Below the pieces are notes generated by a model. It was not told the origin of the DNA and searched no databases. It saw nothing but the letters and a program-made list of their open reading frames with translations. A stretch of DNA of 64,000 nucleotides, from the NCBI GenBank assembly GCA_009838525.1, contig VXRJ01000003.1, forward strand, positions 1 through 64,000, read 5' to 3'. This document shows positions 1 through 7,718 of the stretch, piece after piece. This DNA comes from Acidobacteriota bacterium (lineage in GTDB: Bacteria > Acidobacteriota > Vicinamibacteria > Vicinamibacterales > UBA8438). The stretch's first letter is position 1. Each line of letters opens with the position of its first letter. The position numbers and the translations under genes were made by a program.

Positions 1-67
1 GCGGCGCCGTAGCCGCAGTAGCCCGGACCCCGGCGACACCCACCCGCCCCGGAGATCGGAGGAAAGC

Positions 68-922
68 ATGTCCACGAGGATCAGCACGCTGCTCGCTCAC
101 AATGGCAGCCTCGTCTTCCCCGGCGTCTACGACACGCTGTCGGCGAGGATGGCGGAGCGCGTCGGATTCGAGCTGGCGTTCGTCTCCGGCTACGCCGTTT
201 CCGCCACCGCCATCGGCGAACCGGACATCGGTCTGCTGACCGGTAGCGAGGTGATCGACGCGGCGCGCCGGATCTGCCGTAGCGTGTCCATCCCGATCAT
301 CGTCGACGCCGACACCGGCTACGGCAATGCGCTGAACGTCGCGCGGACGGTGCGCGAGCTGGTCGACGCAGGGGCGGCGGGCTGCTTCCTGGAGGATCAA
401 CAGTGGCCGAAGCGGTGCGGCCACATGCAGGGCAAGAAGGTGATCCCGCGCGACGAATACCTGGGCAAGGTCCGCGCCGCCGTCGACACGAAATCGGACA
501 CGGACTTCTTCCTCGTCGCCCGCACCGACGCGATCGCCGACGGGGGCCTTGACGAGGCGGTCGCCCGGGCGGAAGCGGCGCGGGCGGCGGGCGCCGATGC
601 GACATTCATCGAGGCGCCGCCCTCCCTAGAAGCCCTCGCCGAAGTGGGCCGCCGCGCGCCGAAGCCAACCGTCGCCAACATGATCGAACAGGGCCGGACG
701 CCGCTGTTGCCACAGGAGGAGTTGGCGGGGCTGGGATTCAACCTCATCCTCTACCCTCTGACCGGCCTCTACGCCGCCGCCCGCGCCCTCGAGACGGTCT
801 ACGGCCGGATGCATGCCGACGGCCACACGGCGGCCTGCGAGGATCGACTGATCACGTTCGAGGGCTTCAACGACCTGATCGGAGCGGGCGATCGACAGGC
901 GCTAGCCAAGCGCTACGAATGA
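68..922 (+). CDS. Isocitrate lyase/PEP mutase-family enzyme
   Basis: A 284-residue single-domain TIM-barrel enzyme of the isocitrate lyase/phosphoenolpyruvate mutase superfamily, which makes or breaks C-C or C-P bonds beside a 2-oxo acid. The Mg-binding stretch VDADTGYGN (residues 79-87) and the loop motif KRCGH (115-119), whose cysteine is the catalytic acid in true lyases, are both visible. Length fits 2-methylisocitrate lyase, oxaloacetate decarboxylase or carboxyphosphonoenolpyruvate mutase, and I cannot choose between them. The ATG at 68 has a clear Shine-Dalgarno, GGAGGAAA at 58-65. It lies 56 bases upstream of the molybdenum hydroxylase genes on the same strand, so it may feed or share their pathway, but a possible promoter lies between them. 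Confidence 0.88.
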   Translation: MSTRISTLLAHNGSLVFPGVYDTLSARMAERVGFELAFVSGYAVSATAIGEPDIGLLTGSEVIDAARRICRSVSIPIIVDADTGYGNALNVARTVRELVDAGAAGCFLEDQQWPKRCGHMQGKKVIPRDEYLGKVRAAVDTKSDTDFFLVARTDAIADGGLDEAVARAEAARAAGADATFIEAPPSLEALAEVGRRAPKPTVANMIEQGRTPLLPQEELAGLGFNLILYPLTGLYAAARALETVYGRMHADGHTAACEDRLITFEGFNDLIGAGDRQALAKRYE

Positions 923-947
923 ACGGTATGGTGCACCGGGCGGACGA

Positions 948-953
948 TATAAT
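948..953 (+). promoter_or_regulatory. Possible -10 element before coxS
   Basis: A perfect TATAAT hexamer stands out in GC-rich DNA 25 bases before the coxS start. No convincing -35 box is seen at 17 bases upstream. It may give the cox genes their own transcript. It is weak evidence without transcript data. Confidence 0.3.
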
Positions 954-978
954 GTCGGCCCTTGCCAGGAGGTGACGC

Positions 979-1452
979 GTGAGAGTTCCCGTCAGCATTA
1001 CCGTCAACGGCCGCCTCTACGAACAGGAAGTGGAGCCGCGGCTGTTGCTGGTCCATTTCATCCGAGGTCTCGGCGGCCTGACCGGCACGAAGGTAGGGTG
1101 CGACACCAGTCAGTGCGGTTCCTGCACGGTGTTGATTGACGGCGTTTCCGCCAAGTCGTGCACAACCCTCGCGGTGCAGGCGGACGGTGCGTCCGTGACA
1201 ACGATCGAGGGTCTTGCGGACGGCGAGCAGTTGCATCCCCTCCAGGAGAGCTTCTGGAACAAGCACGGCCTGCAATGCGGCTTCTGCACGCCCGGCATGA
1301 TCATGGCGTCCCACGAGCTGCTCCGGACGAACAGCTCCCCGAGCGACGCCGAGATCCGCCACGGCCTGGAAGGCAACATGTGCCGGTGCACCGGCTACCA
1401 GAACATTGTGCGCGCCGTGCGTGACGCGGCGGAAACGACGGCGAATCAGTAG
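979..1452 (+). CDS. coxS: Molybdenum hydroxylase small subunit, [2Fe-2S] protein (CoxS/XdhC-like)
   Basis: A 157-residue iron-sulfur subunit of the xanthine dehydrogenase/CO dehydrogenase family, passing electrons from the molybdenum centre to FAD. Both clusters are complete: the plant-type ferredoxin set C41, C46, C49 and C61 (CDTSQCGSC...C), and the helical-domain set C100, C103, C135 and C137 (CGFC...CRC). The GTG start at 979 follows an almost ideal ribosome site, AGGAGGTGA at 967-975. It is followed after 21 bases by the large subunit, and the gene order small-large-medium is typical of form II enzymes. Likely cytoplasmic, as no signal peptide is present. Confidence 0.95.
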   Translation: MRVPVSITVNGRLYEQEVEPRLLLVHFIRGLGGLTGTKVGCDTSQCGSCTVLIDGVSAKSCTTLAVQADGASVTTIEGLADGEQLHPLQESFWNKHGLQCGFCTPGMIMASHELLRTNSSPSDAEIRHGLEGNMCRCTGYQNIVRAVRDAAETTANQ

Positions 1453-1473
1453 CCGGTCACGCGGAGGACAACG

Positions 1474-3837
1474 ATGAGCACCAGAATCTTCGGCTCAGGT
1501 ATCCGCCGCCGGGAAGACCCGCGGCTAATCACCGGGAGCGCCACCTACACCGACGACATCACACTCCCCGGCATGGTCCACGCGGCGATGCTCCGCAGCG
1601 AGCATGCGCACGCGAAGATCACCCGGATCGACACCAGCAAGGCCGCCGGCGCGCCCGGAGTTGTCGCCGTCTACACCGGCGCCGACATCGAAGGCGCGCT
1701 CGCGCCGATGCCGTGCGCGTGGCTGCTTCCCGACTCGGATCTCAAGATCGCGGCGTATCCCTGCATCGCGAAGGACGTGGTCCGCTACACCGGCGATATC
1801 GTCGCGACGGTCGTGGCGGAGACCCCCTACCAGGCGCACGATGCGCTCGCGTTGATCGAGGTGGACTACGAACCGCTCGAGGTGGTGATCGATCCCGAGG
1901 CGGCGCACGACGACGGCGCTCCGCAGCTCCATGACGACATCGAGGGGAACCAGGCGTTCCACTGGACAGTCGCGGGAGGCGGCGACGTCGACGAGGCATT
2001 CGCGGAAGCGGAGGCGAACGGCGTTGTCCTGAAGGAGCGGATCCTCCAGCAGCGCCTCATCCCCAACGCCATGGAGACGCGGGGGGCCCTCGCGCAGTAC
2101 AACCAGGCGACGGGCGAACTGACGCTCTGGAACACCACGCAGAACCCGCACATCGTCCGGTTCCTCTGCTCCGTCGTGACCGGCGTGCCGGAGGACAAGC
2201 TCCGCGTCATCGCTCCGGAGGTGGGCGGCGGCTTCGGCTCGAAGATTGCCGCCTACCCGGCCGACTTCATCACCGTGTTCTGCTCGAAGACGCTGGGCCG
2301 GCCGGTGAAGTGGACCGAGACCCGGAGCGAGAACTACCAGGCGACGACGCACGGCCGCGACCACGTGCAGGACGTCGAGCTGGCGGCGACGAAGGACGGC
2401 AAGATCACCGGCCTACGCTGCACGGTGCATGCCGGCATGGGCGCGTACCTGTCGACGGCGGCGCCCGGCATTCCGACCATCCTTCACGGATTGATGCTGT
2501 CCGGCGTCTACGACATCCCGGCGATCAAGGAGGATGTTTACGGCGTCTACACGAACGGCGTGCCGGTGGAGGCGTACCGCGGCGCGGGGCGTCCCGAGGC
2601 GACGTTCATGCTGGAGAGGATGGTCGATATCCTCGCCGGCGAGCTCGGCATGGATCCGGCCGACGTCCGCCGGAAGAACTTCATTCCGAAGTTCGACGAC
2701 GGCCATACGGTCGTCACCACTCTCAACTACGACAGTGGAGACTACCCCGGCGCCCTCGAGAAGCTGCTCGACCACACCGGCTACGCCGACCTGCGGGCCA
2801 GGCAGCAGGCCGGGCCGTCGAACGGCAAGCACCTCGGTCTGGGCCTGTCGACGTACGTCGAGATCTGCGGCCTCGGACCGTCGCAGGTGGCCGGCGCGAT
2901 CGGCTTCCAGGGCGGCCTGTGGGAGAGCGCGATCGTCCGATTCCACCCCACCGGCAAGGTGCATGTCTTCATCGGCGCCTCTCCGCACGGTCAGGGGGAG
3001 GAAACGACCTTCGCCCAGATCGTTGCGAGCGAGATCGGCGTCGACGCGGGCGACGTGAAGGTCGTCCATGGCGACACCGACGCCACGCCGATGGGCTGGG
3101 GAACCTACGGCAGCCGGACCACGGCGGTCGGCGGCGCCGCGCTCGCCCTCGCGGTCCGCAAGATCCGCGAGAAGGCGAAGGTCCTCGCCGCGCATCTGCT
3201 CGAAGCCTCGGTCGACGACATGGAGTACGAGGACGGCAAGTTCTTCGTGAAGGGTTCCCCCGACAAGGCGAAGACGATTCAGGACATCGCGCTGATGGCG
3301 AACGTCGCGTGGAACCTACCGGAAGGCATGGAAGGCGGACTCGAAGCGACGACCTTCTACGATCCCCCCAACTTCGTCTTCCCGTACGGCGCGCATCTCG
3401 CGGTCGTGGAGGTGGACGCCAGCACGGGCCAGGTGGATCTGACCGGCTACACGGCGCTCGACGACTGCGGACCGCAGATCAACCCGACCATCGTCGAGGG
3501 CCAGGTGCATGGCGGCGTCGTCCAGGGCGTCGGCCAGGCCCTCTGGGAGGGTGCGTCCTACGACGAGAACGGGCAGTTAGCGACCGGCTCGATGCTCGAC
3601 TACGCATTGCCGCGCGCCGACCTCCTGCCCGACATCGACGTCATCTCGACCGTCACCCCGTCGCCGCACCATCCGCTCGGCGTGAAGGGGATTGGCGAGG
3701 CGGGCACCATCGCCTCGACCGCCGCCGTCTACAACGCGGTGATGGATGCACTCCGGCCGCTCGGCGTCAAGCGTATCGACATGCCGTTCACGCCGGAACG
3801 GGTCTGGCAGGCGATTCAGGACGCGAAAGGGAACTGA
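1474..3837 (+). CDS. coxL: Molybdenum hydroxylase large subunit (form II CoxL-like)
   Basis: A 787-residue molybdopterin-cytosine-dinucleotide-binding subunit, full length for the family. It begins with the typical GSGIRRREDPRLITG-like segment, has the substrate-side loop AYRGAGR at 367-373, and near the C-terminus GIGEAG with the catalytic glutamate at about 742. Genuine aerobic CO dehydrogenases (form I) carry AYRCSFR with a catalytic cysteine; here the cysteine is replaced by glycine, so the substrate is probably not CO but an unknown aldehyde, N-heterocycle or other hydroxylatable compound. It sits 21 bases after coxS and 2 bases before coxM, so it is almost certainly cotranscribed with both. 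Confidence 0.94.
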   Translation: MSTRIFGSGIRRREDPRLITGSATYTDDITLPGMVHAAMLRSEHAHAKITRIDTSKAAGAPGVVAVYTGADIEGALAPMPCAWLLPDSDLKIAAYPCIAKDVVRYTGDIVATVVAETPYQAHDALALIEVDYEPLEVVIDPEAAHDDGAPQLHDDIEGNQAFHWTVAGGGDVDEAFAEAEANGVVLKERILQQRLIPNAMETRGALAQYNQATGELTLWNTTQNPHIVRFLCSVVTGVPEDKLRVIAPEVGGGFGSKIAAYPADFITVFCSKTLGRPVKWTETRSENYQATTHGRDHVQDVELAATKDGKITGLRCTVHAGMGAYLSTAAPGIPTILHGLMLSGVYDIPAIKEDVYGVYTNGVPVEAYRGAGRPEATFMLERMVDILAGELGMDPADVRRKNFIPKFDDGHTVVTTLNYDSGDYPGALEKLLDHTGYADLRARQQAGPSNGKHLGLGLSTYVEICGLGPSQVAGAIGFQGGLWESAIVRFHPTGKVHVFIGASPHGQGEETTFAQIVASEIGVDAGDVKVVHGDTDATPMGWGTYGSRTTAVGGAALALAVRKIREKAKVLAAHLLEASVDDMEYEDGKFFVKGSPDKAKTIQDIALMANVAWNLPEGMEGGLEATTFYDPPNFVFPYGAHLAVVEVDASTGQVDLTGYTALDDCGPQINPTIVEGQVHGGVVQGVGQALWEGASYDENGQLATGSMLDYALPRADLLPDIDVISTVTPSPHHPLGVKGIGEAGTIASTAAVYNAVMDALRPLGVKRIDMPFTPERVWQAIQDAKGN

Positions 3838-3839
3838 CC

Positions 3840-4703
3840 ATGTTTGCTGCCAATTTCGACTACTACCGGGCCAGTTCGGTCGCCGATGCGGGCAGGCTGC
3901 TCGCCGAGCACCCGGGGGCGAAGCTGCTGGCGGGCGGCCACAGCCTGATCCCGCTGCTGAAGCTCCGACTGGCGGCCCCGTCCGCGGTCATCGACATCGG
4001 GCGCATCGCCGAATTGCGTGGCATCTCAGCCGGGGGCGACGGCCTGCGGATCGGGGCGCTGACGACCCACGCCGAGATCGCCGCGTCGTCCGACGTGCAG
4101 CAGCACGCCGCCGCCCTCGCCGAGGCGGCGAGTCAAATCGGCGACCCGGCAGTGCGTAACCGCGGCACCATCGGCGGCAACCTGGCCCACGCGGACCCCG
4201 CGTCCGACCTGCCGACGGTGTTGGCCGCGCTCGGCGCGACGCTATCCGTAGTCGGCCCGGGCGGCGAGCGGTCCATCGCAGCGGACGGGTTCTTCCAGGG
4301 GCTGATGATGACGGCGCTCGGTGAGAACGAGGTGCTCACGGCGATCACCGTTCCCGCAGCGGGCGGCGCCGGCAGCGCCTACGCGAAGTTCCCGCACCCG
4401 GCATCGCGCTACGCGGTGGTGGGGGCCGCGGCAAACGTCACGGCGAGCAACGGGACCTGCTCGGGCGCGTCGGTGGCGGTCGGCGGCCTGACGCCCGCGC
4501 CGGTGCGCTGTGCCGGCGTGGAAGGCGCGCTGTCCGGCCAGGCGTTGACGGCGGAGGCGATCGCGGCCGCCGCCGAGGCGGTGGCGGGTGACGTGGGCGA
4601 GGATCTGATCGGCGACGTGTTTGCCTCCGCCGAATACCGCAAGGCGGTCGCGTCCGTCTATGTTCGACGTGCGCTCACCGCCGCCGCGGAACGGGCCGGA
4701 TAG
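3840..4703 (+). CDS. coxM: Molybdenum hydroxylase FAD subunit (CoxM-like)
   Basis: A 287-residue FAD-binding medium subunit that takes electrons from the [2Fe-2S] subunit and hands them to the acceptor. The two flavin-binding signatures are visible: AGGHSLIPLLKLR near residue 35 and TIGGNLAHADPASDLP near 110. The ATG at 3840 is two bases after the coxL stop, so translation is probably coupled. The reading frame is open far upstream, but that part is an out-of-frame shadow of coxL. Together with coxS and coxL it makes a complete heterotrimer. Confidence 0.94.
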   Translation: MFAANFDYYRASSVADAGRLLAEHPGAKLLAGGHSLIPLLKLRLAAPSAVIDIGRIAELRGISAGGDGLRIGALTTHAEIAASSDVQQHAAALAEAASQIGDPAVRNRGTIGGNLAHADPASDLPTVLAALGATLSVVGPGGERSIAADGFFQGLMMTALGENEVLTAITVPAAGGAGSAYAKFPHPASRYAVVGAAANVTASNGTCSGASVAVGGLTPAPVRCAGVEGALSGQALTAEAIAAAAEAVAGDVGEDLIGDVFASAEYRKAVASVYVRRALTAAAERAG

Positions 4704-4711
4704 GGCCCACC

Positions 4712-5701
4712 GTGGCCGCCGCAGCGCTACCAGACTCCATCGACGAGCTGCAGTCGCTCCTCTCTGAACAGCTCTACGTGGCCGACGACGGACTGGCCAC
4801 GTCGATCTATCTGGCCCTGAAGTTGCAGCGTCCCCTGCTATTGGAGGGTGAAGCCGGTGTCGGGAAGACGGAGGTGGCGAAGGTGCTGGCCGGTGGGCTG
4901 GGCACCGACCTGATCCGCCTGCAGTGCTACGAGGGCCTCGATGTCACGCACGCGGTCTACGAGTGGAACTACGCGCGCCAGCTCATCGGGATCCGCCTGG
5001 CGGAAGCCTCGGACGGAGTGAAGGCCGGCACGAAGGGCGACGACAGGAAGAAGACGAGGCAGGGGCGGGAGGCACTGCGCGCACGCGATCTGTTCGGTCC
5101 CGACTTCCTGATTGAACGGCCGCTGCTACGGGCGTTGCGGGGCGGGCGGGAACGTCCGCCGGTGCTTCTGATCGACGAACTCGACCGGGCCGACGAGGAG
5201 TTCGAAGGCTACCTGCTGGAACTCTTGTCCGACTTCCAGATCACCATTCCCGAGTTGGGCGCCATCAAGGCGGAGGCTCCGCCGGTAGTCGTGATCACCT
5301 CCAACCGGACCCGCGAGTTGCATGACGCCCTGAAACGCCGCTGCGTCTACGCCTGGATCGATTACCCCAGCTTCGAGAAGGAGCTGCGGATCATCACCAC
5401 CAAGCTGCCGGACGCGCCGGCGACACTGGCCGAGCAGGCAACCCGATTCATCCAGGAACTGCGAGAAGCCGACCTCTACAAGGTGACCGGCGTCTCCGAG
5501 ACCCTCGACTGGGTCGCCGCCCTCGTCGCGCTTGACCGGCAGGAGCTCGACGCGGCCACCATAGAGCGCACGCTCGGCATGGTCCTCAAGACGCAGGAGG
5601 ACATGCAGTCCATCCGCGGCGAACGGATTCAGCAGATGCTCAACCGGGCGAAGGCGCCCGGCGCACGAGCCGCCACCCCGGACGCACCCGCGCGCGGGTG
5701 A
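4712..5701 (+). CDS. coxD: MoxR-family AAA+ ATPase (CoxD-like)
   Basis: A 329-residue MoxR/CoxD AAA+ ATPase. Walker A is GEAGVGKT at 46-53 and Walker B is VLLIDE at 151-156. In characterised cox clusters CoxD acts with the VWA protein CoxE to mature the molybdenum-copper centre after folding; in form II clusters a similar maturation role is assumed. The start is GTG at 4712, eight bases after the coxM stop, with only a weak ribosome site, suggesting coupling. The C-terminal tail is rich in Ala/Arg/Pro. Its expected partner (VWA protein) is 0.7 kb away because a mazEF module lies between them. Confidence 0.9.
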   Translation: MAAAALPDSIDELQSLLSEQLYVADDGLATSIYLALKLQRPLLLEGEAGVGKTEVAKVLAGGLGTDLIRLQCYEGLDVTHAVYEWNYARQLIGIRLAEASDGVKAGTKGDDRKKTRQGREALRARDLFGPDFLIERPLLRALRGGRERPPVLLIDELDRADEEFEGYLLELLSDFQITIPELGAIKAEAPPVVVITSNRTRELHDALKRRCVYAWIDYPSFEKELRIITTKLPDAPATLAEQATRFIQELREADLYKVTGVSETLDWVAALVALDRQELDAATIERTLGMVLKTQEDMQSIRGERIQQMLNRAKAPGARAATPDAPARG

Positions 5702-5703
5702 AG

Positions 5704-5725
5704 CCCCGCGCTTGTTTGCGTGGGG
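5704..5725. terminator. Hairpin between the coxD and mazF 3' ends
   Basis: Eight-base arms CCCCGCGC (5704-5711) and GCGTGGGG (5718-5725) with one G-T pair enclose the loop TTGTTT. It lies exactly between two convergent stop codons, so it could end transcripts in both directions. There is no T-tract, which keeps the call tentative. Confidence 0.4.
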
Positions 5726-5727
5726 TG

Positions 5728-6087
5728 TCAGACCGCTCGCGACGGCCCCAGCAGCAGATTGACCTTGTGCAGAACCGTGGATACGGTTTGCCGCGGCAGC
5801 GCCGTGATCACCGCCGCGTTCCGCTTGCGCCAGTCCAGGCTCTTCACCTGGTCTGCGAGGATGACACCGGCGACACCGAGCCCGTTCGGGATGGCCACCT
5901 CGAAGGGGTATCCCTTGACCTGACTCGTGACTGGGCACAGCAGGGCCAGACCGACCTTGCCGTTGTACGCGGCCGGCGACAGTACGATGGCGGGCCAGCG
6001 TCCCGCCTGCTCCCTACCGGTCTGCGGGTTGAAGTCAATCCAGACCGCATCTCCGCGGTCGGGAACCGGCCCCGGTGGTGTCACCAC
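5728..6087 (-). CDS. mazF: MazF/PemK-family endoribonuclease toxin
   Basis: A 119-residue toxin of the MazF family, a sequence-specific mRNA/tRNA endonuclease of type II toxin-antitoxin modules. The N-terminal strand RGDAVWIDFNP, the catalytic-arginine region GREQAGRWPAIVLS and the block CPVTSQVKGYPFEV are all typical. It starts at GTG 6087 or, in the same frame, at GTG 6084, the latter giving a GTGA overlap with the mazE stop and so tight coupling. It lies on the strand opposite to the cox genes, between coxD and coxE. The toxin looks intact. Confidence 0.92.
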   Translation of the reverse strand: MVTPPGPVPDRGDAVWIDFNPQTGREQAGRWPAIVLSPAAYNGKVGLALLCPVTSQVKGYPFEVAIPNGLGVAGVILADQVKSLDWRKRNAAVITALPRQTVSTVLHKVNLLLGPSRAV

Positions 6088-6323
6088 GCTTCACCGCCCA
6101 CGGGGGAGCCAGTCTCGACCTCACCGTGGAGATTGTCCTCGGTCACGCGGGCGAGGAGGTCATCCAGCGTCGCGGGGGATCGGTCCAGTACCGAGATGAC
6201 AAGCTGCTCACCCCGCGAGGTCAGCTCTACCGTAGCGTTCAGGGTGATGCCCATGCTGGCGGCGACGGACTGCGGAATCCTGAGCGCCAGACTGTTGCCC
6301 CATTTACCGATGCGTGTCTCCAT
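6081..6323 (-). CDS. mazE: MazE-family AbrB-fold antitoxin
   Basis: An 80-residue antitoxin with the SpoVT/AbrB-type DNA-binding N-terminus METRIGKWGNSLALRIPQ and a short acidic C-terminal tail expected to wrap the MazF toxin. An upstream in-frame start (6401) would add 26 residues but would run through the operator, so the ATG at 6323, from which the AbrB fold begins, is preferred. It precedes mazF with a 4 to 7-base overlap. It probably represses its own promoter through the palindrome at 6360-6378. Confidence 0.9.
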   Translation of the reverse strand: METRIGKWGNSLALRIPQSVAASMGITLNATVELTSRGEQLVISVLDRSPATLDDLLARVTEDNLHGEVETGSPVGGEAW

Positions 6324-6359
6324 GTCGGCTCCCGATCCCACCACACGAGGAAAAGCGAT

Positions 6360-6378
6360 GTAGATACAATGTATATAC
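6360..6378. promoter_or_regulatory. Palindromic operator/promoter of mazEF
   Basis: A 19-base AT-rich near-perfect palindrome centred on 6369 (arms GTAGATACA and TGTATATAC, one mismatched pair). It lies 37 bases before the mazE start on the minus strand and stands out from the GC-rich surroundings. This is the expected form and place of a MazE/MazEF autoregulatory operator. It also lies 59 bases upstream of the oppositely directed VWA gene, so it could affect both. Confidence 0.6.
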
Positions 6379-6436
6379 GCTTGCCCAGCGGCGGGCGTCA
6401 ACCCCGCGCCGACACGCCGCTGCGCCGTCTGGGAGA

Positions 6437-7663
6437 ATGTACCCGCAGATGTCTTTTCTGCTCCACAACCTGATCCACTTCACGCGGATGCTGCACAGGT
6501 TAGGGCTCGACGTGCAGGCCGGACGGACCCGGGACGTAGCGATGGCGCTCCGGTACGTCGACGTCGGACAGCGGTCGGAGTTCTACCACTGCCTCCGGTG
6601 CCTGCTGATTCATCGCGTCGACGACCTCCCGTTGTTCGATGAGGCGTTCCGCGTGTTCTGGCGGCGGCCGCATGGAGACTGGACCGAATCCGATCTCCGC
6701 GCGATGGGCGAGAAACGACGATCCGGTCAGCCCGAGTACGAGTCGGAACTGCCGCCGGACGCCTCACCCGGCGGCGACGGGGCCGCAGAGGCGCCGCCGC
6801 GCTACCAGGTGGAGCGGATGGCGGCGCTCAGTTACAGCGACCGCGACGGGCTGTGGGCGAAGGACTTCGAGCAGTTCACGGAAGCGGAGGTGGCCGAAGC
6901 CGAACGGATGATGGCCACCCTCGACTGGGAGCTGGGCGAGCGGCGCTCCCAGCGGTGGATGCCGGGGAAGGGTCCGGCCCTGGACCTGCGCCGCGCCGTC
7001 CGCAGGAACATGCGGCATGGCGGGGAGATCGTCCACCTGCCGTCGCGCCGGCGCAAGACGAAGCGGCGTCCGCTGATCCTGCTGTGCGACGTGAGCGGAT
7101 CGATGGAACGCTACAGCCGGATGCTGCTGCACTTCGTCCATACGCTGTCCGGCGGCGGGCGCCTTGGACGCGTGGAGTCGTTCGTCTTTGCCACCCGGCT
7201 GACGCGTATCACGCATCAGTTGACAGCGCGCCGACCCGCCACGGCCGTGGTGCCGTCGCTCCCCCGGACGATCGGCGACTTCGGCGGCGGCACCCGCATC
7301 GGTGATTCGCTGCACACGTTCAACACCGAGTGGGCGCGTCGGGTGCGGGGCCAGGGTCCGGTCGTGCTGTTGATCTCCGACGGCTGGGACCGTGGGGAGC
7401 CGGGCCGCCTCCGCACCGAGATGGCGCGGCTGCATCGGTCGTGCCACCGTCTGATCTGGCTCAATCCGCTTCTCGGATCGCCGGACTATCTGCCTCTCAC
7501 CCGTGGCATGCAGGCGGCGTTGCCGGAGATCGATGACTTCCTTCCGGTCCACAACCTCGCCAGCCTGGAGTCGCTGGCCCGGCACCTGAACAGCCTGCCG
7601 GCGCACCGGCCACCCCCGCGCCGCGCAGCCAGCCGGCCCGGCCAGCATCAGGTGAACGCGTAG
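6437..7663 (+). CDS. coxE: VWA-domain protein (CoxE-like)
   Basis: About 408 residues with a C-terminal von Willebrand factor A domain. The MIDAS metal site DVSGSM is at about residue 217, in LILLCDVSGSMERYSR. The N-terminal half is the helical region usual in CoxE-like proteins. Such proteins act with the MoxR ATPase (here 4712-5701) in enzyme maturation. Start codons at 6437 and 6449 are both possible; GGGAG at 6431-6435 is very close to the first and 13 bases from the second. The gene has been separated from coxD by the mazEF module and may depend on read-through or on its own promoter. The tail is Pro/Arg-rich. Confidence 0.88.
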   Translation: MYPQMSFLLHNLIHFTRMLHRLGLDVQAGRTRDVAMALRYVDVGQRSEFYHCLRCLLIHRVDDLPLFDEAFRVFWRRPHGDWTESDLRAMGEKRRSGQPEYESELPPDASPGGDGAAEAPPRYQVERMAALSYSDRDGLWAKDFEQFTEAEVAEAERMMATLDWELGERRSQRWMPGKGPALDLRRAVRRNMRHGGEIVHLPSRRRKTKRRPLILLCDVSGSMERYSRMLLHFVHTLSGGGRLGRVESFVFATRLTRITHQLTARRPATAVVPSLPRTIGDFGGGTRIGDSLHTFNTEWARRVRGQGPVVLLISDGWDRGEPGRLRTEMARLHRSCHRLIWLNPLLGSPDYLPLTRGMQAALPEIDDFLPVHNLASLESLARHLNSLPAHRPPPRRAASRPGQHQVNA

Positions 7664-7718
7664 CGTAGCCCGGGACCTCCGGCACCCGGGAGCCCTGGTC
7701 GCGCGGTATGCTCGTTAC

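Noticed and set aside
1474-3837. True CO dehydrogenase large subunit
   Set aside because: The form I motif AYRCSFR is not present; AYRGAGR and the small-large-medium gene order point to form II.
2310-3839. Long N-terminal extension of the FAD subunit
   Set aside because: The open frame is a shadow of coxL in GC-rich DNA; the family N-terminus begins at ATG 3840.
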